A stretch of DNA of 64,000 nucleotides from Novosphingobium pentaromativorans US6-1. Its GTDB lineage: Bacteria > Pseudomonadota > Alphaproteobacteria > Sphingomonadales > Sphingomonadaceae. The stretch is from positions 1,381,501-1,445,500 of the forward strand of contig NZ_CP009291.1 in assembly GCF_000767465.1 (NCBI RefSeq), read 5' to 3'. Position 1 is the stretch's first letter. Each line of letters starts with the position of its first letter. The notes under the pieces are model-generated. The model was not told where the DNA came from and ran no database searches. It worked only from the letters and a program-made list of their open reading frames with translations. Of this stretch, positions 15,997-24,743 are shown in pieces. A program made the translations under genes and the position numbers.

Positions 15997-17804
15997 TCCG
16001 GGATCTCCTCGGTTCTGGGGGTGGAAACTCTATTGGCGCTGCCATGACTAGCGCCAGGCTCGCGCTCGTTGCCGCGTGTCGCGATGGACAGGGCAAGGGC
16101 CAGCGCCAGGGCGGCGCTGATCGCCTGCCACAAGCGTTCCGGTCGCCGAGCCAGCCAGGGACGCGGCGGCGGCGCGGCAAGCGCGGTATTGGGATGGGCA
16201 AAGTCGTACGTGAATTCGGACAGTTCTTCGTAGCGATCCGCCGGATCGAGCGCGAGTGCCCGTGCCAGTGCGGCATCCATCCAGTCGGGCACTTCGGGGT
16301 TGATCTCGCTCGCCGGGATATAGGCCAGCTTCCTCTGCGCCGCCCGTGTACGCGCGGCGCTGAGACGCACACCGTAGGGAAGGCTGCGGGTCAGCATGAA
16401 ATAGGCGATTGCGCCAAGCGACCACAGATCGGACTTCCGGCTTGCGCCAGCGCCCAGCCATATTTCCGGCGCAGTGAACTGCATGGTCCCGGCGAACATC
16501 GCGTCCTCCGCCCGCGGCGCCAGCTCGTCGAGCCCGGCCACGAGTGCGGAGCCGAAGTCGATGATCCGGGCCGTCCCCTCACTGTCGACGATGACGTTGG
16601 CGGGTCGCAGGTCGCGATGGAGGATCTCTAGCCGATGAAGCGCCTGCAGGCCGGAGGCGACCTGCTTCACGATCGAACGTATGGCCACAAGGTCGGTGGT
16701 CCCGGACTGGAACCCGACCCAGTCTTCCAGGGTCGCGCCTTCGAGAAATTCGGTAACCGCATAGGCATGTCGGCGAGACGCTCGCGCAGCGGGCGCGCCC
16801 AGAACGTGCGTATTCCTGACGCGCCGCGCGATCCATTCCTCCAGCATCAGGCGGCGCAGCTCTGCCGGATCCGCACCATTTTCGGTGGAGGGCACCTTGA
16901 TCGCCACCCGCTGCCAGGTCTCATCATCGCGCGCGAGATAGACGTGGCTGCGATGCCCGGCATGCAGCTCGCGCAGGACCGTGAAGCCTTCGAAATCCTG
17001 CCCGGCAATCAGATGCGGCGCAGGCGGCAGCGCCGCCTCTTCCCCCGCAAGATCGTCCAGGTCGCTTTGCGGCAAGTCCTCCACGCGAAGGATCTGGACC
17101 GTGAGATTGTCCTCGCTGCCTGCCGCCAGCGCGGCATCGGCGAGGAAGCGCGCCGCCGCGTCGAGGTCCTCTCCCCTCGCCGCCTCGAGGAAGGCAGTGT
17201 CGGGCAGCACGTCGTGGACGCCGTCGCTCGTCAGGATGAAGATGTCGCCCCTCGCCACCGGCACCTTGCGGCGGTCGATCTCGACGCGCCTGTCGATCCC
17301 GAGCGCGCGGGCAAGATAACTCTCCCCCCCGCCCAGATAGACGCGGTGCGGTTCGGTCAGCGGCTCGAGGACCGAGCCGGCGACCCGCGCCACGCGCGCA
17401 TCGCCGACATGAAAGACGTAGGCCGAGCGCGACTTGAGAACCAGCGCCGAGAGCGTGCAGACCATGCCCCGCTCGCGCTCCCCGTCGGACAGGTTCGTGC
17501 CGCGCCCCTTGAGGTTCTGCGCGTGCATCCAGGAATTCGTCGCAGAGATCACGCGGGCCGCGCTGGTCTGGACCGACCAGGCTTCGGAGGTCGCGAAATA
17601 GTCTGTAAGGAAGGACTTTACCGCGGTCTCCGCCGCTGCCGCGCCCAGCGCGCTCGTGCTGATCCCGTCCGCCAGGGCAAGGGCCACGCCCTTGGTCCAC
17701 AGTTCCTCGCCATCGGGAACCAAGGCGCCATGGAAGTCCTGGTTCGCCTCCTTGGTTCCGGCCGTCGAATACTGGCCGATGGTTACGGCAAGCTGGTTTC
17801 GCAA
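15993..17804 (-). CDS. bifunctional PP2C phosphatase / Ser-Thr protein kinase, membrane-anchored
   Basis: Residues 1-245 form a PP2C phosphatase with KEANQDFHGA, ALADGISTSALG, FHVGDARVAR, ILTSDGVHDVL and GSEDNLTVQI, covering the metal-binding aspartates. Residues 265-520 form a Hanks-type kinase with VAIKVPS (ATP lysine), HRDLRPANV (catalytic loop, with Arg where Lys is usual), IDFGSAL and APEIW. A single membrane helix near residues 565-585 (AISAALALALALSIA) leaves a short tail. The domains would face the cytoplasm. It is embedded between fnt and cynS, overlapping cynS by four bases. A similar kinase lies in the Pseudomonas aeruginosa nirBD locus (PA1782, from memory). Likely substrates are transporters or regulators of nitrogen uptake, but none is known. 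Confidence 0.88.
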   Translation of the reverse strand: MRNQLAVTIGQYSTAGTKEANQDFHGALVPDGEELWTKGVALALADGISTSALGAAAAETAVKSFLTDYFATSEAWSVQTSAARVISATNSWMHAQNLKGRGTNLSDGERERGMVCTLSALVLKSRSAYVFHVGDARVARVAGSVLEPLTEPHRVYLGGGESYLARALGIDRRVEIDRRKVPVARGDIFILTSDGVHDVLPDTAFLEAARGEDLDAAARFLADAALAAGSEDNLTVQILRVEDLPQSDLDDLAGEEAALPPAPHLIAGQDFEGFTVLRELHAGHRSHVYLARDDETWQRVAIKVPSTENGADPAELRRLMLEEWIARRVRNTHVLGAPAARASRRHAYAVTEFLEGATLEDWVGFQSGTTDLVAIRSIVKQVASGLQALHRLEILHRDLRPANVIVDSEGTARIIDFGSALVAGLDELAPRAEDAMFAGTMQFTAPEIWLGAGASRKSDLWSLGAIAYFMLTRSLPYGVRLSAARTRAAQRKLAYIPASEINPEVPDWMDAALARALALDPADRYEELSEFTYDFAHPNTALAAPPPRPWLARRPERLWQAISAALALALALSIATRGNEREPGASHGSANRVSTPRTEEIPE

Positions 17805-17847
17805 GGATCCGTCCTCGCCTGCGGCAGGCTCAGGTAATCGGGAAAGG

Positions 17848-17879
17848 GATCGGGAGGGTTTGCTGGGCCCCTCCCGATC
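17848..17879. terminator. hairpin after fnt
   Basis: GATCGGGAGGG (17848-17858) and CCCTCCCGATC (17869-17879) are a perfect 11-bp inverted repeat with a ten-base loop. It starts 21 bases after the fnt stop and lies before the PP2C-kinase start. On the minus strand it is followed by CCTTTCCCG, a weak U-tract. It may terminate or attenuate the fnt transcript. Confidence 0.55.
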
Positions 17880-17900
17880 GAATGCAGCCAGCAGGATAGC

Positions 17901-18722
17901 TCAGGCTGCCATCTTGACCACGCGCTTCGCGCCGGTACGAGCATGCGTGGTGTAGAGCATGAGACCGGTAAAGGTCAGGCCGCCGACCAGGTTGCCCAGG
18001 ACGGTCGGGATCTCGTTCCACCAGAAGTAATCGCCTATGGTGAAGTTACCGCCGAGCATCAGCGCGGTCGGGAACAGGAACATGTTCACGATCGAGTGCT
18101 CGAAGACCATGTAGAAGAACAGCATGATCGGCATCCACATCGCGATCACCTTGCCCGATACGGTGGTCGAGATCTGGGCACCCACGACGCCGGTCGAGAC
18201 CATCCAGTTGCACAGCATGCCGCGCACGAAGATCGTCAGCCAGCCGGCCATGCCGTATTCGGCATAGCCCACCGTGCGGGCGACACCGGTGCCCGCGAGT
18301 TTAACACCCACTTCGCTTGGCTCGGCGGCAAAACCATATGTGAAGTAGATGGCCATAAGCACGGCTGTCGTCAGGGCCCCGGCGAAGTTGCCGGTGAAAA
18401 CGAGCCCCCAGTTGCGCAGGACACCGGACCAGTTGCAGCCCGGCCGCTTGTCCCATACCGCAAGCGGGGCCAGCACGAATACACCGGTCAGGAGGTCGTA
18501 GCCGAGCAGGTAGAGCATGCAGAAGCCGACCGGGAACAGGACGGCGCCCGCCAGCGGCTGACCGGTCTGGACGTTGATGGTAACGGCAAAAGCCGCAGCA
18601 AGGGCCAGCGTGGCACCGGCCATGTAGGCGCGAACCAGCGTGTCCTTGGTCGACATCATGATCTTCGATTCACCAGCATCGATCAGCTTGGTGACAAATT
18701 CTGAAGGCGCAAGATATGCCAT
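17901..18722 (-). CDS. formate/nitrite transporter (FNT) family channel
   Basis: This 273-residue integral membrane protein has the six-helix FNT pattern, with MAGATLALAAAFAVT, LLGYDLLTGVFVLAP, FTGNFAGALTTAVL, RGMLCNWMVSTGVV and FEHSIVNMFLFPTALM. The His in EHSIVNM corresponds to the central pore histidine of FocA/NirC. In this cluster nitrite (or nitrate) movement is the natural role, but family alone does not distinguish nitrite from formate. A GGGGAG ribosome site lies nine bases before the ATG. It follows the outer-membrane protein gene after 154 bases without a clear terminator, so co-transcription with it is likely. Confidence 0.9.
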   Translation of the reverse strand: MAYLAPSEFVTKLIDAGESKIMMSTKDTLVRAYMAGATLALAAAFAVTINVQTGQPLAGAVLFPVGFCMLYLLGYDLLTGVFVLAPLAVWDKRPGCNWSGVLRNWGLVFTGNFAGALTTAVLMAIYFTYGFAAEPSEVGVKLAGTGVARTVGYAEYGMAGWLTIFVRGMLCNWMVSTGVVGAQISTTVSGKVIAMWMPIMLFFYMVFEHSIVNMFLFPTALMLGGNFTIGDYFWWNEIPTVLGNLVGGLTFTGLMLYTTHARTGAKRVVKMAA

Positions 18723-18876
18723 CTACGAATACTCCCCGTTGCCAGATAAAAGGTTCAATGCGTACGCTAGACTTTTCCTTCGTTTGAAATCGTTCGGTTC
18801 CGGCTGCAGCCCGGGCATTGCTTCGGCATTTGCTCGGCCATGCCTGAACTGCAGCCAGTTCCCCTCCTCAAGTCGG

Positions 18877-20115
18877 TCAGTACTTGAATGCCAGTTGCAG
18901 CCAGAACTTCTCGGTATCGGTACCGAAGTTCTTGGCATCGTAATTCGCGTATTTGAGCAGAACGGCGTAGTTCCTGATCGAGAAGCCCAGGCTGGCATCC
19001 CATTCCTGGCCATAGTTCACGCTGCCGAAATCGCTTTCGAACTTGTGATAGACGACCGCGCCGTTCAGGCCCTTGAGCGGACCGGCGTCGCCGATCTTCT
19101 TGGTGAAGCCGCCGTAATAGTCACGCAGACCTGCCGCCGGCGTGGTCAGGAACAGGTCGGCCCAGCCGTTGAAGGCATGGGCGGTGGCCAGCGGGGTCTG
19201 GAAGGCGGCTACGCCGTCATCGCTGCCCAGTTCCTCATATCCGGCCTTGAGCCCGAAGCCCATGACCGATGCGCCCAGTTCGGCATTGATGTAATCCGCG
19301 GCATAGTTGACCGGATTGAGCTTGTAATCGCTCTGGCGTGCATAAGTCACCGAGAAGTTCAGCTTGAACGCATCGCCGAGCGGAATGGCGCCATTGGCGA
19401 GCACGCCGTAAGTCTGGCTCGAGTAGGCGAGACGGCTGTCGTAGTCGAGCAGGTAGGCGAAGCCCTTCACCTTGGCGACTTTCAGGTCCAGCCCGCCCTG
19501 GACGAGGAACATGTCTCCATCGAAGTATTCGTTCGGGCTGTCCGCACCGAAGATCGTGCGCTGGGAAATGGCGTAAGTGCCATCGAACATCACCGGACCG
19601 ATCTTGGTCTCGGCGCGAATTGCATCGAAAGTCTGCTCGTTCTGGCGCCAGCCGACATTGCCGACGAAACGGGCATTGTCGAGAATTATGCGCTGGCGGC
19701 CGATGGTCACCTTGCTGCCCTTGGCCGCATAAGCCACCTGCAGACGGTTGAGTTCGACGTTCTGCGGATCGGCCACGACCGAATAGGGCTCTGCGCCCAG
19801 ATATCCGTTATTGCCGGGAATAGTGTCGTTGTAATGGTCGACGATCGCCAGGGTGCCCTCGCCTTCGGCCAGCAGCGACAGGCCGTGGGTGGACACTTCG
19901 GCGCCCGCGCGCAGGCGCACGGTCACGGCATCTGCATCGAGATTGATATCGTCCTGGTCGACGTGTTCATAACGCAGGACACCGTCGATGATGGGGTCGA
20001 TGGTTACATCGTCACTGACCTTGACCGGGTCCCCGACCTTGGCCTGTGCTGGCGCAGACAGGCCAAGCGTGGCGACAGTGGCGGCCAGAGCGGCAAGCGA
20101 GAGAGTCATTTTCAT
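18877..20115 (-). CDS. outer-membrane beta-barrel, alginate-export-like porin in nitrate cluster
   Basis: This 412-residue protein has a signal peptide ending near SAPAQA and alternating hydrophobic strands through to a C-terminal WLQLAFKY with an aromatic last residue, as in outer-membrane barrels. Segments such as VTIGRQRIILDNARFVGNVG and RQNEQTFDAIRAE match the alginate export (AlgE-like) barrel family. No alginate genes are near. Its position between nrtCD and fnt suggests passage of nitrate, nitrite or a similar small anion across the outer membrane. That role is inference only. Confidence 0.75.
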   Translation of the reverse strand: MKMTLSLAALAATVATLGLSAPAQAKVGDPVKVSDDVTIDPIIDGVLRYEHVDQDDINLDADAVTVRLRAGAEVSTHGLSLLAEGEGTLAIVDHYNDTIPGNNGYLGAEPYSVVADPQNVELNRLQVAYAAKGSKVTIGRQRIILDNARFVGNVGWRQNEQTFDAIRAETKIGPVMFDGTYAISQRTIFGADSPNEYFDGDMFLVQGGLDLKVAKVKGFAYLLDYDSRLAYSSQTYGVLANGAIPLGDAFKLNFSVTYARQSDYKLNPVNYAADYINAELGASVMGFGLKAGYEELGSDDGVAAFQTPLATAHAFNGWADLFLTTPAAGLRDYYGGFTKKIGDAGPLKGLNGAVVYHKFESDFGSVNYGQEWDASLGFSIRNYAVLLKYANYDAKNFGTDTEKFWLQLAFKY

Positions 20116-20291
20116 ATGCGTAAGCCTCCACGGGCGCCATCCCCCGGCGCCCCTTCCGAACAGGAACGAAGGCAGACACCGTTGCCCGCCGCTATGACCC
20201 TCTCCCGGTGCGGACCGTGCGATCCGCTTGTGCGCGTCGGACGAACGGACTCCATTGCCCGTCGCCGCCCCTCATGAGCGCGCGCGTTCGC

Positions 20292-20319
20292 GGCCGCCGC
20301 GCTTTGCGCGCGTGCGGCC
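20292..20319. terminator. strong GC hairpin after nrtCD
   Basis: GGCCGC, an inner CGCGC, a five-base loop, GCGCG and GCGGCC form an 11-bp stem with a single bulge, ten bases past the nrtCD stop. No U-tract follows. It may end the nrt transcript or protect its 3' end ahead of the porin gene. The rest of the 213-base gap shows no clear promoter. Confidence 0.4.
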
Positions 20320-20328
20320 ATCTTTGTA

Positions 20329-22038
20329 TCAGGCGGCCTTGGCCGCCGGTCCGTGATCGTATTCGGCCAGGAAGTGCAGCACTTCCTGCCGGTATTGGTA
20401 GAACTTGGGATGATCGAGCAGCGCCTTGCGATCGCGCGGGCGCGGCAGGTCGACCTTCAGAACCTTGCCGATGGTGGCCTGCGGGCCATTGGTCATCATC
20501 ACCACGCGGTCGGCCAGCAGGATCGCCTCGTCGACGTCGTGGGTGACCATGATCGCGGTGACCTTGGTGCGGTTCCAGGTCTCGACCAGCACGTCCTGCA
20601 GGTCCCAGCGCGTCAGGCTGTCGAGCATGCCGAAGGGCTCGTCGAGCAGCAGCAAGCGCGGCGAAAGCGCGAAGGCGCGGGCAATGCCGACACGCTGGCG
20701 CATGCCGTTGGACATCTCCGCCGCCATCTTCTCCTTGGCATCGGCGAGGCCCACGCGGTCGAGGTAATAGTCGACGATGTCGCGGCGCTCGGCCTTGGAC
20801 GCATGCGGATAGACCCGCTCGACCCCCAGCGCGACGTTCTGGCGCGCGGTAAGCCAGGGCATCAGGCTCGGCGCCTGGAAAACCACCGCCTTGTCCGGCC
20901 CCGCAACGTCCACCTCGCGGTTATCGAGGATGATGCCGCCCTTGCTGATCTCGTTGAGGCCGGCCGCCATCGTCAGCACGGTCGACTTGCCGCAGCCCGA
21001 GTGTCCGATGAGCGAGATGAATTCGCCCTTGTCCATCAGGAGATTGAAGTCTTCGACGACGGTCAGCGGCCCCTTGGGCGTCGGGTAGACCTTGTGGAGC
21101 TTGTAGAACTCCATGTAGCGCCGCTCCACCGCGGTCTTCGCGGCTTCGGTATAGGCTGCGGGAAGCTCGGCTTCCTTGCCCGCGAACAGGTCCAGCGGCA
21201 CCACTTCGGGCAGTTCGACAGAGCTTTCGCCCACGCTTGACCCCTGCTCGTTGAGCATGCCGAGGTAGGCGACGATCTGCTTGCGCAGCGACTGGAAGTG
21301 GTGATCGTCGTTCACCGCTTCGCGGTCGCGCGGGCGCGGCACGTCGACTTCGAAGATCCGCCCGATCGTGGCGGCAGGCGCAGGCGTCAGGATCGCGACC
21401 CGATCGGCCAGCAGGAGTGCCTCGTCGACATCGTTGGTGACGAGGATAATGGTGCGCTTTTCTTCCTTGCGGATACGCTCGATCTCATCCTGGAGCTTGG
21501 AGCGGGTCAGTGCGTCGAGCGCGGAAAGCGGTTCGTCGAGAAGCAGGATCTCCGGCTCCATCGCCAGTGCGCGGGCCACCGAGACGCGCTGGCGCATGCC
21601 GCCGGAAAGCTGGGCGGGCTTGCGGTCCATCGCGTGGCCCAGACCGACCAGTTCGATCTTCTGCTTCACCAGTGCCGCACGGTCCTGCTTGCTGCGGTCC
21701 TTGTGGACGGCATCGACGGCCAGCGCGACATTCTTTTCGACCGTCAGCCAGGGGAACAGCGAATAGGACTGGAAAACGAGGCCACGGTCCTTGTCGGGCC
21801 CCTCGATCTGCTTGCCGTGCAGCAGGATCTCGCCCGCGTCGGGCTCGATCAGTCCGGCGATCGAGGAGATCAGCGTCGTCTTGCCCGCGCCCGAGAAGCC
21901 GAGGATGGCGATAAATTCGCCCTCCTCGACATCGAGGTCGATACCCTCGAGCACTTGCGTGACGCCGCCATTCTGTCCGCCCTTCGCCTTGGACGAGTAG
22001 GACTTGGAGACACCCTTGAGCGAAAGGATCGTGGCCAT
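20329..22038 (-). CDS. nitrate ABC transporter ATPase, tandem NrtC/NrtD-type fusion
   Basis: This 569-residue protein holds two complete ABC ATPase domains in one chain. Domain 1 has Walker A GFSGAGKT (47-54), signature LSGGMRQ (144-150) and Walker B ILLLDEP. Its switch position reads VTNDVDEA, with Asn where His is expected. Domain 2 has Walker A GHSGCGKS (345-352), a divergent signature MSNGMRQ (442-448), Walker B LLLLDEP and a normal switch MVTHDVDEA. Each predicted composite site therefore differs: one consensus, one degenerate. It would energise NrtB. The start is 32 bases after the nrtB stop. Cyanobacterial NrtC carries a substrate-binding-like C-terminal domain, which is absent here. 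Confidence 0.9.
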   Translation of the reverse strand: MATILSLKGVSKSYSSKAKGGQNGGVTQVLEGIDLDVEEGEFIAILGFSGAGKTTLISSIAGLIEPDAGEILLHGKQIEGPDKDRGLVFQSYSLFPWLTVEKNVALAVDAVHKDRSKQDRAALVKQKIELVGLGHAMDRKPAQLSGGMRQRVSVARALAMEPEILLLDEPLSALDALTRSKLQDEIERIRKEEKRTIILVTNDVDEALLLADRVAILTPAPAATIGRIFEVDVPRPRDREAVNDDHHFQSLRKQIVAYLGMLNEQGSSVGESSVELPEVVPLDLFAGKEAELPAAYTEAAKTAVERRYMEFYKLHKVYPTPKGPLTVVEDFNLLMDKGEFISLIGHSGCGKSTVLTMAAGLNEISKGGIILDNREVDVAGPDKAVVFQAPSLMPWLTARQNVALGVERVYPHASKAERRDIVDYYLDRVGLADAKEKMAAEMSNGMRQRVGIARAFALSPRLLLLDEPFGMLDSLTRWDLQDVLVETWNRTKVTAIMVTHDVDEAILLADRVVMMTNGPQATIGKVLKVDLPRPRDRKALLDHPKFYQYRQEVLHFLAEYDHGPAAKAA

Positions 22039-22070
22039 TGTCTGTTTCCTTCGGCTGGTGGGGTTGACGA

Positions 22071-23123
22071 TCAGATCGTGTGGTTACGGTTGGCGAGCGA
22101 CTGGAGCATCATCATGATCCGGTCGAGCAGGAAGCCGATCAGGCCGATCACGATCACCGCGAACATGATCCGGGCAAGCGACTGGCTGGAACCGTTCTGG
22201 AACTCATCCCACACGAACTTGCCGAGGCCAGGGTTCTGGGCGAGCATTTCCGCGGCGATCAGCACCATCCAGCCCACGCCCAACGAGAGGCGCATGCCGG
22301 TGAAGATGTAGGGAAGCGAGCTGGGCAGGACGAGGCGGGTCAGCTTCGCGAACCAGCCGAGCTTGAGCACGCGGCCGACGTTAAGCAGGTCCTTGTCGAT
22401 CGAGGCGGTGCCGATGGCGGTATTGATCAGCGTCGGCCACAGCGAGCAGAGCATAACGACGATGGCCGAGATGACGAAGCTCTTGGCCAGCATCGGGTCG
22501 GCGCTGGAAACCGTCGCCGAGACGACCATGGTCACGATCGGCAGCCAGGCGAGCGGGCTGACCGGCTTCATGATCTGCACCAGCGGATTGATCGCGGCGT
22601 TGAACATCGGCGAAAGGCCCGCGGCAAGGCCGATGGGCACGGCGAACACCGTGGCCAGGATGAACCCGAGCGCGACCGTCTTGAGCGAGGTCAGCACCTG
22701 GTCGAGAAAGGTCGGCGGACCGGCATAGTTAAAGGCCACCGCCTGGGTTCCCGCCGCGATGCGGCCGTCCTGCGCCTCGTAGAACTCGGCCTTGGCGACA
22801 TTCGCTGCCTGCCATTCATCGTACAGGGCAACACCCTGCTCGGCGACTTCCAAGGGGCCAGGAAGCGCGCCGAGCGAGGTGTCGACCTGCGGGGCGAGAG
22901 CCGCCCAGATGGCAAGGAATGCCGCGATTCCGAGGATCGGGGCAATCAGCCCCTTGCCGAATTTCGCAATGACGTCCTGCACCTTGGCCAGGACTGCCGG
23001 CGGCGCGGCCTTTTCGGCCTTGCTTTCGGACGCAGCCGGCTCGGTTGCAGCTTGGGTCACGGGGTTCTCCGACTGGGCCTGAGCCATTCCCTTCGGCTCT
23101 ACATCGGCAAAGGCGGTTGCCAT
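22071..23123 (-). CDS. nrtB: nitrate ABC transporter permease
   Basis: The 350-residue protein has an Ala/Glu/Lys-rich N-terminal cytoplasmic stretch (1-55), a first membrane segment near residues 58-80 and the BPD-type permease core. The coupling-loop region is LNVGRVLKLGWFAKLTRLVLPSSLPYIFTG. Helices include LGFILATVFAVPIGLAAG and LARIMFAVIVIGLIGFLL. The loop between the first helices (about residues 95-150) is longer than in many relatives. It forms the channel for nitrate (or nitrite/cyanate) with the NrtCD ATPase, and is fed by NrtA. It lies 28 bases after nrtA in the same operon. Confidence 0.92.
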   Translation of the reverse strand: MATAFADVEPKGMAQAQSENPVTQAATEPAASESKAEKAAPPAVLAKVQDVIAKFGKGLIAPILGIAAFLAIWAALAPQVDTSLGALPGPLEVAEQGVALYDEWQAANVAKAEFYEAQDGRIAAGTQAVAFNYAGPPTFLDQVLTSLKTVALGFILATVFAVPIGLAAGLSPMFNAAINPLVQIMKPVSPLAWLPIVTMVVSATVSSADPMLAKSFVISAIVVMLCSLWPTLINTAIGTASIDKDLLNVGRVLKLGWFAKLTRLVLPSSLPYIFTGMRLSLGVGWMVLIAAEMLAQNPGLGKFVWDEFQNGSSQSLARIMFAVIVIGLIGFLLDRIMMMLQSLANRNHTI

Positions 23124-23151
23124 CGAAATTCTCCTCGGATTAGCTTGGGTG

Positions 23152-24579
23152 TCAGCCGCCGGTCACGCCGGAAGCCGTCACCTTCTGGCCCTTCTTCAGA
23201 CCGATCTTGAGCGACTGGATATAGGCATTCGGCTTGTGGCCATCGTAGGGGATGTGATCCATGAAGCCGTTGTCGACCGGCTTGAAACCGTCGGTTTCGG
23301 GGATCGCATCGGCAGGGATCACGCCCTTTTCGGCAAGGCCCTTGGCAGCTGCCAGATAGAGGTCGGGACGATAGACGGCCTTGGCCTGGTCGATGTACCA
23401 CTGGTCATCGTGATCCTCGGGGATCTGGCCCCAGCGGCGCATCTGCGTCAGATACCAGATCGCGTCCGAATAGAACGGATAGCCGGCGTTCTTGTCGAAG
23501 AAGATGTTGAAGCCGGGCGCATCGCGGGTATCGCCCGGCTCGAACGTGAACTTGCCGGTCATCGATGCGGCAATCACCTTCTCGTCAGCGCCCACATAGT
23601 TGGGCTGCGAGAGGATCTTCACCGCCTCGGCGCGGTTCTTGCCGCCATCGGCATCGAGCCACTGCTGCGCCTTGATGATCGCACGCAGCATGGCTGCGGT
23701 CGTGCCCGGATACTTCTCGGCGAAGTCCTTGCGCAGGCCGAAGACCTTCTCGGGGTTGTCATGCCAGACTTCGTTGTCGGTGATGATCGGCACGCCGATC
23801 TTCTTCTGCACCGCCGCCTGGTTCCACGGCTCGCCCACGCAATAGCCTTCGATGGTGCCGGCCTCGAGCGTGGCAGGCATCTGCGGCGGCGGGGTAACCG
23901 AGAGCTGGACGTCCGCGTCGACCGTGCCGCCGACATCGCCGGGCGTGTAAAAACCCGGGTTCAGGCCGCCGGCGGCAAGCCAGTAGCGCAGCTCGTAGTT
24001 GTGGGTCGAAACCGGGAAGACCATGCCCATGTTGAAGGGCTTGCCCTGCTGCTTGAAGCTGGCGACGACCGGCTGGAGGACCGAAGCCGAAATCGGGTGC
24101 TTTGGCTTGCCGCCTTCCATCGGAAGGCTCGGCTTGACCATGTCCCAGACCTTGTTGGAAACCGTAATGGCATTGCCGTTGAGATCGAGGCTGAGGGGGG
24201 CGATCAGGTCGGCCTTGGTGCCGTATCCGATGGTGGCGGCGATAGGCTGACCGGCCAGCATGTGGGCGCCGTCAAGCTGTCCGCCGATCACACCGTCGAG
24301 CAGAACCTTCCAGTTCGCCTGCGGCTCGAGCGTGACGTTGAGGCCTTCCTCGGCGAAGAAGCCCTTCTCCTTGGCGATGGCGAGCGGGGCCATGTCGGTG
24401 AGCTTGATGAAGCCGAGCTTGAGCACCGGCTTCTCGATGCCGCCCGGTGCCGCTGCAGCCTTCACCGCATCGCCCGACGGAGCCTCGCTCTTGCTGCCGC
24501 AACCGGCCAGCGCGACGCTGGCCATCAGCGCGACAACTGCAGCGCGACGTGTAAACCCGAACCCCCGCTTCATGCTCAT
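23152..24579 (-). CDS. nrtA: nitrate ABC transporter substrate-binding lipoprotein
   Basis: This 475-residue protein has a lipoprotein signal, MSMKRGFGFTRRAAVVALM then VALAGC, so the mature protein is lipid-anchored. The RR pair hints at possible Tat export. The binding domain shows LKLGFIKLTDMAPLAIAKEKG, DGAHMLAGQPIAATIGYG, LNGNAITVSNKVWDM, VSTHNYELRYWLAAGGL and YCVGEPWNQAA, all features of NrtA/CmpA-type anion-binding proteins. It delivers nitrate to NrtB/NrtCD. It is preceded by an attenuator leader and shares extended similarity with the cytoplasmic sensor NasS encoded just upstream. Confidence 0.93.
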   Translation of the reverse strand: MSMKRGFGFTRRAAVVALMASVALAGCGSKSEAPSGDAVKAAAAPGGIEKPVLKLGFIKLTDMAPLAIAKEKGFFAEEGLNVTLEPQANWKVLLDGVIGGQLDGAHMLAGQPIAATIGYGTKADLIAPLSLDLNGNAITVSNKVWDMVKPSLPMEGGKPKHPISASVLQPVVASFKQQGKPFNMGMVFPVSTHNYELRYWLAAGGLNPGFYTPGDVGGTVDADVQLSVTPPPQMPATLEAGTIEGYCVGEPWNQAAVQKKIGVPIITDNEVWHDNPEKVFGLRKDFAEKYPGTTAAMLRAIIKAQQWLDADGGKNRAEAVKILSQPNYVGADEKVIAASMTGKFTFEPGDTRDAPGFNIFFDKNAGYPFYSDAIWYLTQMRRWGQIPEDHDDQWYIDQAKAVYRPDLYLAAAKGLAEKGVIPADAIPETDGFKPVDNGFMDHIPYDGHKPNAYIQSLKIGLKKGQKVTASGVTGG

Positions 24580-24612
24580 TCGAACAAATCCCCAAGTTCA
24601 TCAGGCAAACGC

Positions 24613-24659
24613 AAAAAAAACCGCCTCGACGCGAACCCAAGCAGGGTTACATCGGGCGG
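24613..24659 (-). terminator. leader attenuator in front of nrtA
   Basis: On the minus strand CCGCC (24659-24655) pairs with GGCGG (24625-24621), followed by eight T (24620-24613). Inside, AACCC pairs with GGGTT. The outer flanks GCCGCCCG and CGAGGCGGTTTTTTT equal those of the nirB attenuator. It ends 33 bases before the nrtA start. Confidence 0.78.
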
Positions 24660-24685
24660 CTGCGTTGCCACTGATTTCTGATACC

Positions 24686-24722
24686 CGCAGTCCGATCTTG
24701 CGTTGCTCCCGTCCTTGGGAGC
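24686..24722 (-). promoter_or_regulatory. two-hexaloop ANTAR RNA target, nrtA leader
   Basis: Hairpin P1 is GCUCCC-AAGGAC-GGGAGC (24722-24705), a 6-bp stem. After a two-base linker, P2 is CGCA(A)G-AUCGGA-CUGCG (24702-24686), a stem with one bulged A. Both six-base loops have A at position 1 and G at position 4, as ANTAR-domain antiterminators require. The attenuator follows 26 bases after P2. NasT, encoded by the first gene of this cluster, is the obvious ligand. Confidence 0.75.
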
Positions 24723-24743
24723 CGACCGTTCTGCGTGACTTGA

